Translations under genes and position numbers: made by a program
Shown: piece by piece, positions 1 to 9,083 of the stretch
Position numbering within the stretch: the stretch's first letter is position 1
Layout of the letters: every line of letters starts with the position of its first letter
Notes under the pieces: generated by a model
What the model saw: the letters and a program-made list of their open reading frames with translations, nothing else
What the model was told of the DNA's origin: nothing
The model's database searches: none
Assembly (NCBI GenBank): GCA_900618425.1
Contig: UZAN01045608.1
Span: forward strand, 6,181 to 17,817
DNA from: Echinostoma caproni
Taxonomy: Eukaryota; Platyhelminthes; Trematoda; Plagiorchiida; Echinostomatidae
Direction of reading: 5' to 3'
DNA: 11,637 nucleotides

Positions 1-230
1 ATTGTCATACTTGATAAAGTTTGTGGTTTTCATGTTAAGATCATTTAATCTTAGCACTCAAGGTGAAGCACGTTTAATTGGTACTCATGCAGCCTAGAAA
101 CTACGTAGATCGAAGTAGACAAGATATTAATTATTGTGCATACCTAAGGCATTTTTTACAGGTGACAAATAAAATGAACCTCCATTTGAGCATACAGAAA
201 ATATTTTAGTGCATCACAATCGGCCAGTAC
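1..230. other. Unassigned flank, no gene seen
   Basis: I see no coding region, RNA gene or repeat before the microsatellite. The stretch is AT-rich and stops are frequent in all frames. Confidence 0.5.
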
Positions 231-352
231 TGTATGTATGTATGTATGTATGTATGTATGTATGTATGTATGTATGTATGTATGTATGTATCTGTATGTA
301 TGTATGTATGTATGTATGTATGTATGTATGTATGTATGTATGTATGTATGTA
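231..352. repeat. (GTAT)n tetranucleotide microsatellite
   Basis: About 30 copies of the unit GTAT (TATG in another phase) run through this interval, with one interruption near 290-293 where TC breaks the phase. The array is otherwise pure, which suggests recent slippage growth. Read on the minus strand it gives a peptide of Tyr-Ile-His-Thr repeats; this is a by-product of the repeat and not evidence of a gene. Confidence 0.97.
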
Positions 353-1270
353 CACTCCTTCGTAAATTGAACAAGTATGCACGATAATAAAACTTGATTG
401 AAAATGTCGAACGATACACCTCAAATCTCTGAAAAGCTACTGTGTCTATCATCTTCGGAGTTAGAATCTTGCAGTTCATGAATCACGAAAATCAATTTTC
501 ATTCAAATGCTCAAAAATTAGTTTTAGAGGAAATGCACATTATCGAACAATAAAGAAACAAGCAAGCATCATGAGAAATCAACATCTATTTGGTTTTGCT
601 TGCATAAAGGGCTTCAACTTGAAAAAAAGAAAGACGAAATTTGGGTAATATTGCCATTAAATTCATAATGGCAAAATTGTAATCGGGGGACTCTTCTTCT
701 ATGTTTCTCATCAGGTATCCACACGTATAATACGATAACCCAATCTGTGAATAATCAGCTTTCGCTTAGGGTGGACGCCTGCCTGTACGCGTTTTCAGCC
801 AACTTGACAACCACGGATGGGAAAGGTTCCTGAAGGTTGTGCACAGCTTCCACATAACCGTAGGTTCACATCCGAGTGAGTAGAAAAGGGATGTCAAATT
901 CTAGATTGTTGTTACTATCCTGGAGCAAAACACGAAGTTTCTACCCTCTGTGACCGAATCTACAAGAGCGCTTGAATTCACTTACGCTGCTCGCATAGTT
1001 TGCGTTTCCCGATCTCGATCGCTCTTGTCTGGGTCTGAGACTGCTTGCGTGATGCTCCAACATAAAGCTTAGGACCAGTCACAATGATCTCGAATACATG
1101 TGTTGTTCACTGTGGTTTCACGTGTTGCAGAATCGCTCCGTTATTAGTCCGAATTGTGGCTTCGCGGAGAAAAATTGGGTAGTATTTTGCTTGCATGGCG
1201 GGCCACATATGAAGGCTGAGCTTCCGGATGCTTCCGGATGCACAAAATGTTTTAGTTTTTACACAAAAAT
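353..1270. other. Unassigned stretch between microsatellite and mariner
   Basis: No gene or known element is recognisable. About 353-760 is AT-rich. About 760-1090 is visibly richer in G and C and could be an old repeat, but no frame gives a recognisable protein. A 10-base unit, CTTCCGGATG, is duplicated in tandem at 1221-1240 near where the 3' end of the mariner element should lie. The mariner 3' terminal repeat should fall somewhere in 1100-1270, but I could not find it. Confidence 0.4.
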
Positions 1271-1274
1271 AAGC

Positions 1275-2261
1275 ATTACTTTTTCTCGTAGTGTTATCCA
1301 CCAGACAGTTGCCCAGTTTCATGCACTCAAACCATTTGATGAAACAGCTCGACTATACGGAAGTGGATAACCCTTCAACCAGTTCAATAAATACCTCCAA
1401 TTACTGCTGTTGGTGACCCTTACCGGATTTCACGCATCATGGGCTTGAAATTTGGGAACACTAAAATGTCACAGGTAGCCAGATCTGGACTATAGGGTGG
1501 GTGACCAAACCTTGTAGATACACTACTGAGCAGAAAATCACTGACGACATGGGACCTATATGCAGGTGCGTGAATCGTGCAGCAAGTGCTTGAGTGCTTG
1601 AGTCCTTGTACGGCACCTACCAACAGCTTCTAGCACTTTTGGTAAACAGTGACTAGTGAATCACTAGGCTGTAAAGTGGCCACATGATCGGTTTTGGTCA
1701 TGAACGCAACGATCGTCTACTTTGCCACACTGTCGGAATTTCTGAGGCAGCGCCCTACCAACCAGCGTCTGCTGAGTCGATTGTTGCTTGGTTTTTGGGT
1801 CCCATCATCACTGATGACCTCTCAAACTGCTTTAGAACGTCCACTATCAAAAATGGCCGGCATGTTGCGGCACTAATTACCGGGAACTGCTTTCTGTCCC
1901 TCAACGAACTGACGGAGTACCCAGGGTGTGCAGACCATTTTGATACCAAGCTTCTCATGTGGGATTTTACAGATTGATCCCGGTGGATTTCACCAGCTAT
2001 ATCACTGTCACCCGCGCAGCCTCCTCCCACATCGTTTGCACAGCAGCAATGTTGTCCGCTGTGATGGTCTCCATAGGTCGCCCACACCGCGACTCATAGT
2101 CCAGGGCCCGGCAGTCATGCGCGTCGTCAAACACATTGCTTCCTAAATGAGCGTCATAACCAAAGGCAGCTCGCGAACAATTAGCACGCTGGTGTTGCTG
2201 TAAACCACATTTGCAGTTGTAGAAAATCATTGCCATTCCAGGGACATCGACTGAGTTCCAT
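1275..2261 (-). pseudogene. Mariner-family (DD34D) transposase, decayed
   Basis: This is a cut-and-paste DNA transposase of the Tc1/mariner superfamily, broken by frameshifts and stops. The likely start is the ATG at 2261-2259, and about 330 codons follow, close to the roughly 345 residues of mariner transposases. In order on the minus strand: the N-terminal helix-turn-helix region ends in GRPMETITADNIAAV (about 2083-1997), the usual link between the two DNA-binding domains; WDPKTKQQS (1804-1779) follows the position of the first catalytic Asp, whose own block is scrambled; the HDNA block with the second Asp is at about 1579-1566; and HPPYSPDLATCD (1503-1468) carries the third Asp. One extra base inside the HDNA block shifts the frame. 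Allowing for it, 34 residues separate the second and third Asp, the mariner signature. A weak C-terminal end reaches about 1275. Terminal inverted repeats were not found. Open frames on the plus strand here are shadows. Confidence 0.88.
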
Positions 2262-2374
2262 CCTTACAGTTCGAGTGTAGCTACCGTTGTAACTTGTAAG
2301 CTGTGCTCGGTTGCTCATAGCTGGATCTGTGTTGTTTGCACTGAAGAATATTCACAATACATTACAGTTCATGT

Positions 2375-3210
2375 TTTCTCGGTCCGGTCATCTTCACTTC
2401 GTACTCGTGTATTGCGTTTAGGGAAACGTTTTGTTCATTCCTCGTATCTAAACCACTAGCCATTCAATTCCAACGGATGTTCAGTTATACCTCTCCATAG
2501 CAATTGAGGAAACCTGCAGTTGCTTCAGCTGTATACAAAGGTCGATGTCGTAACAACCCCGCTAATCACCCACCTATAACCCTCATGCCAGTGTTATCTA
2601 AAGTCACGGAGGCGATTAAGGCAGATTTCCTAAAGAAATCTTAGGAAACTACAGCCCTCTTTTACAAGATCAACATGGGTTCCGGTGAAAACAATCCTGT
2701 TTAACCAACTTGCTTCTTGTTCGAAATATATAGGTTAGTCGACAAATGAGATTTGGTGGGTTTAACTTATCTGAACTTCCAAAAGCATGTTAATAAAGGT
2801 CTCGCGAGTGATTGGAATAAAGCATTTACACGACAACAGTCCATATCAGTTCAAGTTTCTGATTCCCCGTTCGATTCTTTCAGCGTTACGCCTCCCCTCC
2901 CGGAAAGTGTTGGTTCTTGATTCACGACTATTTATCACGTTCAAAAGCGATCTAACAAATAACCGACGGGCAAAAACAAGACAGTTTGCCAAAACTGTCG
3001 AAACCTGGAATACACAATTACACAACCCGATGGCTCGCTATCACTTCAAGAATCTCTTGAGCCAGCTTATGCAGAACGTTTTTGAAAATACTCTTTCTAC
3101 ATGCATATTCCTATCCCCATATCTCAGGAGTAAATTCCGGTATTTCCTCAGAAATCAACCACTGCCAGTGGTAAAGATCACCGAATTATCACACAGGAGG
3201 ACGCGTATTC
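2375..3210 (+). pseudogene. CR1-like non-LTR retrotransposon, reverse transcriptase remnant
   Basis: This is a fragment of the ORF2 reverse transcriptase of a non-LTR (LINE) element of the CR1/Jockey type, spread over all three plus frames. In order: a degraded GPDG-like block near 2380-2400; the finger region with VYKGRCRNNPANHPPITL (from about 2531); QHGFR followed by SCLTNLL (2662-2724, interrupted by a TGA); motif A seen as YLNFQKHVNK (2768-2797), where the catalytic Asp of the usual LDFxKAFDK is Asn; DWNKAFTRQQ (2810-2839); a degraded motif B running into VLVLDSRLFITF (2907-2942); motif C read as FAKT (2985-2996) where FADD is expected; LSLQESLEPAYAE in another frame (about 3035-3076); and YFLRNQPLPVVK near 3140-3175, resembling the stretch before the DLGV block. 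Endonuclease and 5' parts are missing. The catalytic changes and several frame changes mean it is dead. Confidence 0.8.
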
Positions 3211-3290
3211 GAATCCCACTGTCACTATTTGACTTTCCTCGTTACGTGTTATATAGCTTTCGTTTGATTGGCAGTTTCCTCCTTCTTTAA
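2787..3290 (+). other. Longest open frame in the window, inside the dead reverse transcriptase
   Basis: A run of 167 codons opens with ATG at 2787 and overlaps the CR1-like remnant. Part of it is in the original frame: VLVLDSRLFITF, QFAKTVETW and YFLRNQPLPVVK read as eroded reverse-transcriptase blocks. Other parts (2810-2888 and about 3029-3076) match the family better in a different frame, so the open frame mixes original and shifted sequence. It is best read as a leftover and not as a gene. An AATAAA lies just after it at 3314-3319, probably by chance. Confidence 0.5.
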
Positions 3291-3982
3291 ATCTGTATTC
3301 TTGGGTATTATTCAATAAAAAGAAATCGATTGAAAAATAATAAATGGAAATAGCCTGAGTATCATTGTCCAGCAGGGCTTGAACTGATCAATTAAGTGAC
3401 TGTGAAGAAAGTCGATTTTCATAGGCACATTTTGGCTGGTTTAAATTAGCACTTTTCTCAGGCTTAGTATGAGAGTAAATTAGACCGTCTGCAGAGTATA
3501 CCATTCAAAACCAGGGGTCATGGCGACATGGTGACTAAGAAGTCGGATAACCCATGAAAGATTTTTTACCGAGATGGTCAGGAAATCTCATCGTCTCAAT
3601 CATGGGGAGAGATTAAAATTATTGAGATTATATTCTACGCAGTGTGGGGGAATTAAAAGAGACTTCATTTTGGTGTATTAAATATTGCAGAAGCCAAACC
3701 ATCCATGTAGTCCTCTGCTCACATTGTCCTACAAAATCCCCCTCCTCGAATATCATTTCAAGTTAGTGTTTTAAAAGTATCGGCTGGAACGACGGTACCA
3801 AACTTTTGCCGTCGCAGTGTACATCACTTGCAGCGCTCACCCATCTCACGGTGTTTGTGCGCCAACTGTTAAATCTTTCAAGCTGCATCTCAGTTGGTGC
3901 TTACTAAGAAATGCAAAATAATTTCTATCAAACAGGTGTTGATAGTCTACCGTGATATCAATTCACTTTTCCACTTACGCGG
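3211..3982. other. Unassigned stretch
   Basis: I see no coding region in either strand. On the minus strand this is where the 3' tail of the Penelope-like element should lie, just after its stop codon at 3985-3983, but no terminal repeat is obvious. Confidence 0.4.
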
Positions 3983-4670
3983 CTACCAGGGCAACGGTCA
4001 ACCGATGTAAACCTCCTTTTTCTGACACAACAGGGGTTTTCGATACTGCATTAATATGGCCTCTGAAAATCTTAGCAGCCGTTCATTGAAGGCTGTTCAC
4101 ACAACGAGAAAAGAAGTACCGCCCTCGGCTTGGTGACCCGTCAACAGTGGATGGCGAGAAACTGACGAGGCATGTGTTCTGGCTTGATGGACTAGTTGTT
4201 TGTGTTGCTCTCAATCTGATTCGTTCGCGTTCAACCCATACCGGTATAAGCGTAGCGGCCTCTCTGTTTTGCCCATGTAGGTGGCTACATAAATAAACTG
4301 AAATTCATAAACTGGATGCGATTTGGTGAACAAATGGACTACTGATTTCACAAAGGGCTTNACCGAATCTGCAGTAAAATTTATGCGGGCTACATATGCC
4401 GCCAGCCATCTTCGTACGAGGTAGCCTAAATGATCACCTTTGAACGGCATTTGAATGAGGGGAGTCGCATTTTGATGCTGTCATCCCGAGATCTTGGGTT
4501 TGGTTTTTGCACTGTACCTTGGTATAAACCTCACTGGGTAACCATTGAGCTTTAGAACTTCTGTGAACTGAATTAGTTCAGTCTTCAAATTATCTAGAGT
4601 ACACAGCCTCCTAGTTCAAACAAACGGGGTTGTATTTGATTGGAGCAAAACTCTCAGAAAAAACTGTATC
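3983..4670 (-). pseudogene. Penelope-like element, linker and GIY-YIG endonuclease end
   Basis: Penelope-like elements code for a reverse transcriptase joined to a C-terminal GIY-YIG nuclease; this is the last third of such a protein. A short piece of the end of the reverse transcriptase (SFAPIKYN, near 4650-4625) lies in a shifted frame. From about 4615 one frame runs to the final stop. It holds RRLCTLDNLKTEL, then LNGYPVRF (4549-4526), PFKGDHLGYLVRR (about 4446-4405), a spacer with KSHPVYEF, the nuclease core ATYMGKTERPL (about 4287-4255; YIG expected), HPLLTGH (about 4158-4138), LLRFSEA (about 4078-4058) and a C-terminal PLPW before TAG (3985-3983). Stops inside the frame are TGA at 4618, 4483, 4213, 4099 and 4000 (first base on the minus strand). 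Cysteines usual before the YIG block are replaced (EFQF). The unknown base at 4361 falls in a GTN (Val) codon, so it does not affect the reading. Confidence 0.82.
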
Positions 4671-5926
4671 TCAGATGAAATCTTTTCGAGTTCGTGAGGA
4701 TCCTGTGGCCTTTTTTCCTCCGGCACAAACTTTGATCAGTCACTTAGTAACAAACCCATTTCCCCCTCGTATTCAGTCATATCCACAACAATGGCACCAA
4801 ATCGTAAATTTGGGGGAAGAACGGTCAACTCCATATTTGTCAAAACGAACTTCTGTCCCTATGGCATTATTTGGTATTGTTGTTCGAGATCAACCGGCGT
4901 TGCTTTCAGAGAACTGTCATGTGAACCTGGGGTTAACTCTATGGATTAATCGAAAGATAATTTCAACTACCCTCGCGATTCTATTGAGTTAATCCCTTGC
5001 CGGGAAATACAAAACCATATACCACATGGCAGTGATCCAGTTTGGAGAATGCTCAGTTGGATGGACGATAAATTCCTCACAGGTTGACCCCGGTTTTCCG
5101 AAAGTNAGTATCAGTTCAGGTCTCTCATGTTTGGTAGACTTTTCAAATTTCGTTCACAAAATTCAACGCATTTTCCGAATCACATCGGTTACAAAATTTA
5201 CAATGTTTTATCCGGCAAACTGGATGGAACTCCTCAATGTGGTAGTTTGCCGATCTCTTCAGATTTTGGGTACCCGGACGCATGTATGATCAACTACCAG
5301 CGTTTTGCTGTTGTATTATATATTGCTCATCGTGGCACTGGAAACAACAATAGTCAGAGACACACCGAATGTACAATTCAACGTGGCATGGTCCCGTGTA
5401 CCTCTACTCATTTGCACCAGTGGTTTTAATAGTATAGTATTAGTGATAGAAAATTGTTATCAACTTCGATCACGCAACAACCTATTGAAGTGTTTTGTTG
5501 AAATAGAGTTGCTTGTAATTACTTGCTTTCCATTATTTCTCTTGCTGCAAGGTAACGTTAGGAGTCAAGAAGAGGATGAAACTTTTTACTGAACTCCATC
5601 TGGCTAATTTTTCTACGTCGATTTGTGACAAACCTAATCTGAACCCTCCTCCTCCGCACGAACGCTTGCAACTTGTTTACGTTGCAAAATTTGAGTAGGA
5701 TGTCGTTCGGACAATCCGAAGTCTGATACAGTACTTAGTTCTGGATAGACTGTATGCACAAACGTTTTCAGGGCTTTGAGAAAAGGCACAATCTGGTTCA
5801 AATCCAATTTCAAGTGGAGAAGCAGACGTAATTCAGATTGTTACAAGGGAATTGTCGCACACGTTTGGTGGAACCGACAACGAACCTTGGGGGATAGTGT
5901 AATTTGAGTACTTTACATAGCTGATT
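4671..5926 (+). other. Unassigned stretch with several plus-strand open frames
   Basis: Three successive open frames lie on the plus strand: 4630-4992 (120 codons, opening at TTG and overlapping the Penelope-like remnant), 5026-5289 (87 codons) and 5305-5592 (95 codons, rich in hydrophobic residues at both ends). I recognise no family in any of them. Their lengths are near what chance allows. A pyrimidine-rich tract ending in CAAG at about 5525-5551 is followed by a short acidic reading (NVRSQEEDETFY, then stop at about 5589) and could be a splice acceptor with a terminal exon, but nothing else supports this. There is an unknown base at 5106. About 5600-5926 shows nothing. Confidence 0.3.
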
Positions 5927-7100
5927 CTACTGACCGACTTTTCCCTGAACCTGAGCATTGTCGGAGTGAGATGGGGAACAGTTTGAATTAGAAATACATT
6001 CAAGACAGCTCTCAGAATTATTATTAGGACCGGACAAAGGGCAACAAGTAACGAGATAACATAAGTCTGTGTTATATGTAGCTAGTTCTGATTGATTATA
6101 TACAGGCGCAGACTTGGCGATATCAACAGCATACTTAAAATGTCGTACAGGGAAACTAATAGGTAAGTCACTGGTCACAGTTGCAACAAGGTAGGGTACA
6201 AAATAGCTCCTTGAAGTACACCCGAAATATTGAGTGATGCGGTTGACTGTCTTCTTCCCAAGTCAACATACTGATATCTTTGGGAAAAGTAATCACCAAG
6301 CCATTCAAGAACAGAAGCAGACCAACCAAACGATTGCGGCTTGTTAACCAAAAGAGAACGGGACATCCAGTCAAAAGCGGAAGAATAATCAATAAATGTA
6401 CAGTGCACATGTTTGTCTTTCTTGTTAAGGAACTTGTCGATGCAGTGAACTAAAGAGAAAACGGCATCCAGCGTTGAGTGGTTGTGTTTATGCAAAATGG
6501 TAACTGAAATTGGAGGTGGTCGGTGATAATTGACGACGATGTGGAACTTGATGCTCAATCAATTTCAAACTAGCGGAAGTGAGGGTGATTATCCTGTAAA
6601 GGTTCACAATTGGTGCCCTTGTCGTTTCTTTGTGGATGTGTATAATTATCAATGGGTGCCAGCACTCGTGAATCGTTCGGAATTCGAGTTAGAGATTAGC
6701 TAGTTGTGCAGAAATGTAAGATAGTGTGGCTCAGCACCATGGTTAAGAAGTGTAGGACTTGATAACAAGTGTTTATACATTTCACTAGAGGTAATGGGTT
6801 CAAACGAAGATCAAATGTTTGGAGAATTCCAGGCTATATTAAATGGGGCATGTCAGACGAAGAATGAATACATGCAGCATTCAGTTGTTTAATATAGATA
6901 GAAGTACTGGAAATCATTTTCTTCTGTCTGCCAAGTAGATTGATGCCATGCCACATAGGTTTACAGTCGCTCATCCCAAACAACTCATTTGCATTGTTAG
7001 ACAACCAGTTTGCGTTTAAAGGAAAACAGTCGGCAACTACTTTGAGGGACTCTCTTTGCAGAGTAATATTTTCTGGGGAAAGATCCCGCTGACGGAACAT
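5927..7100 (-). pseudogene. CR1-like retrotransposon, linker and reverse transcriptase
   Basis: This is the core of the ORF2 protein of a non-LTR element that copies its RNA into DNA at a nicked target. Reading down the minus strand: a linker with DCKPMWHGINLLGR (about 6975-6930), typical of the stretch between endonuclease and reverse transcriptase; a stop-ridden piece (about 6770-6620); NLYRIITLTSASLKLIE (about 6605-6555) in the fingers; STLDAVFSLVHCIDKFL (from about 6475); motif A FIDYSSAFD (6396-6370), intact; VLEWLGDYFSQRYQYVDLG; motif B ISGVLQGAIL (about 6227-6198); a frameshift near 6175-6180; then DLPISFPVRHFKYAVDIA with motif C as YAVD (6133-6122), where YADD is expected. Homology fades below about 6080. 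The 3' part (thumb, tail) is not visible. One catalytic Asp is lost and at least two frame changes are present, so it is inactive. The clade is CR1/Jockey-like by motif reading. Confidence 0.85.
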
Positions 7101-7629
7101 GATGTGTTTAGGTCGGATAAAAGAAACGCTTATTGAGTAAGAGTAAACCTTAGGTGTGATCAGGATTCGGTTAAGATCACTGGTGTCTAAAAGAGAGAAA
7201 TGTTTGTTGAAAAATGTGAGCGTGATTTGTGATTATGTAATCTGGATGAGAGTACTCCGATGCGTTTCGTAATAGGCTCACTAAGGTTCAAGCAGAACAC
7301 AGGGTACGGGTGGGGGGGTTCAATTTATCAACTATTAGACACAAGCTGCCAGAAAGAGACGGACAATAACCGATAGGAGAAAATTATGACAATCTACAAT
7401 GGGGTGATTGTATAAATCGGTGATGGTGATAAAAGGAAAGGGGGAAAACTTGGGGTGATAGACGAGAGTCAAACAATAAATGTCATTTTGTGAATACTTA
7501 GAAAGTGGTTCGGACTTTCTCCACCGCTCGCAGTTGATGTAGGGAATCTCCTTGCCTCACAACTTTTTCCTACATTGTTGTCTATCCTGTCTGAAACTAT
7601 TCAATTTGATAACGGAATTTTCCCCACAA

Positions 7630-7835
7630 TCATTGATTCATGACTGATGCAGACACAGCAGGTAGGATATATTCGGAATATTTTGAAACAAATAATAGAA
7701 TCTGTTGCTCACAACAGCAGGTACAGTCAGCTTGCTGGGAGTACTGCGACTGAGAGTAGTTAGCCAATCGGTACAAATACGTCTTCCGCGTTTGGAGTCA
7801 CCAATAATGACAGTAATTTTATCATCACCAAGTCA
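7630..7835 (-). pseudogene. Endonuclease-domain remnant of the same CR1-like copy
   Basis: The minus strand reads ITVIIGDSKRGRR (about 7818-7780), then TDWLTTLSRS and VVSNRFYYLFQNIPNI. This resembles the IIGDFNxPxxDW block and the following FVxDNFLxQxVxxPTR block of the apurinic-type endonuclease that precedes the reverse transcriptase in CR1-like elements. The Asp of GDF is kept and the Asn expected after it is lost. It is in the right order and strand, about 550 bases before the linker at 7100, for one damaged element. The stretch between (7101-7629) shows only faint coding traces. The call rests on a short match. Confidence 0.45.
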
Positions 7836-8019
7836 AATACGTGTTGTAAGCCTCAGAAATAGATGCTAAACGGGTGAAACAGGACCATGCTAACACAAAT
7901 CAAACAATATTAAAATAAATCAATGTAAGCAATCGCTTGGAACACAGGACGCCATACAAAGTAGTCCATTGATTAAAGCTGAACAATTCCTGGTTTCAAT
8001 ACAGTTCGTTTCTACTTGC

Positions 8020-8600
8020 TAAGATAAAAATCTACTTATACTACAACAGTAACACCGTTGATCTTTGTTTGAGTTTAAACATATTTGTGATGTAACCGAA
8101 GGAGGAAAGGTTGAGATACAATGGCTAATACTAAGGATGTGAATTTGATCTATTGATATCCTTCGAAAGAATTTCAGACGTGCAGTAGGCCGGTTATAGT
8201 TGCTCAACAGTAATGCTAGTGCATTTGAGTAGATGTCTGAAGGACATGGAGAGAAGTTTGCAGTCAGGCAGCCCCAAAAGATTACTGAAAAAACCATAAA
8301 GTCAATAAGGCAAGGTAAACGTAGAAAAAAGCTTTACAAATATTTGTAGGGTAAGACAACAGTCCACGGCGAGAAGCGTAAATTGTAGCTTTCTAACTTT
8401 TTCAAAAACTACTTTGATGTGTGTGATTCCAAGAGGTAGGATCACAGTTAAACATTACACCAAGACTTGTAACAAATGACGGACTGGCAATCAGGACATC
8501 GTGAATATCAGGATCACAGTGACGTTCCATCGGCTCGTCCCTAACTGAGATAACAGAACTGCAAAGAAGTGATAAACATTCAAACACAAACTTCATCACT
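8020..8600 (-). pseudogene. Reverse-transcriptase C-terminal remnant of a second CR1-like copy
   Basis: On the minus strand, SPSFVTSLGVMFNCD (about 8500-8440) matches the DLGV block that follows the reverse-transcriptase palm in CR1/Jockey-like elements. After a frame change, HIKVVFEKVRKLQFTLL (about 8427-8375) continues as the thumb, and LPYLLYGF-like and FSVIFWGCL pieces (to about 8265) follow. A tail with RISIDQIHIL (about 8160-8130) resembles the NHPLH region near the C terminus of such proteins. These parts belong after motif C, yet they lie upstream of the endonuclease and reverse transcriptase at 7835-5927 on the same strand, so they must come from a different copy. No palm is seen above 8600, so this copy lacks its 5' part. 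Confidence 0.65.
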
Positions 8601-9060
8601 TCTTTGTTGCCTGTTCGCAGTGCTTATTAATTTTGTTTGGAAAGGTTTCACCACCAGCCGAGGTTACATGGAAGGGTGTCGACTATGGTCCGTCGTGACG
8701 AGCTTCTAAACGGGTCACGTGACTCGGAAACAACCAGATTACTAGTGCTTGAACCAGAAAACTGGGGCGTGTGGCAGACGTGTATTGCAGTACAGGAAGT
8801 GTACCAGTACGCGCTAACGAAAAGTTGCGCTTAGGCACAAAGGTAACAAGAACCAGCGAGCGCGAAAACATTCAAACATTCAAAAAGTTAAAGTCCTCAT
8901 GTGGAAGGATGCAGCGGTTAGCAGCTGTGTAAAACAGATGTCATAATGAGTCGGTGCTGAGATAAAAATGTGAACATACAAAAAGACTGTGGATAATAAG
9001 TGATGTCCGTCGAATGACTGATATTGTCCAGATATCACCATACAATCGATCACACTGCGA

Positions 9061-9083
9061 CCACTTCAATGCTTTTGAAGTGG
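9061..9083. repeat. Perfect 9-bp inverted repeat (hairpin)
   Basis: CCACTTCAA (9061-9069) is followed by the loop TGCTT and then its exact complement TTGAAGTGG (9075-9083). The match stops at once outside the arms. No run of T follows and no gene ends nearby, so a role as terminator or RNA gene is not supported. Confidence 0.75.

Noticed and set aside
156..479. Minus-strand open frames with Tyr-Ile-His-Thr repeats
   Set aside because: The repeats are only the translation of the (GTAT)n microsatellite; a tetranucleotide repeat keeps frames open without coding.
760..1090. G+C-richer stretch as a possible LTR or gag remnant
   Set aside because: No frame gives a recognisable domain, and no primer-binding site or paired repeat was seen.
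1684..2146. Plus-strand open frames of 60-97 codons
   Set aside because: They lie antisense to the mariner transposase and show no motif of their own.
1100..2375. Mariner terminal inverted repeats
   Set aside because: I compared both flanks by eye and found no convincing inverted pair or TA duplication, so none is annotated.
3314..3319. AATAAA as the poly(A) signal of a gene
   Set aside because: It follows a dead reverse transcriptase, and this hexamer is common in AT-rich DNA.
5795..5805. GGTTCAAATCC, an exact B-box match on the plus strand
   Set aside because: No A box or tRNA arms lie at a suitable distance upstream, and the T-stem has only about three pairs.
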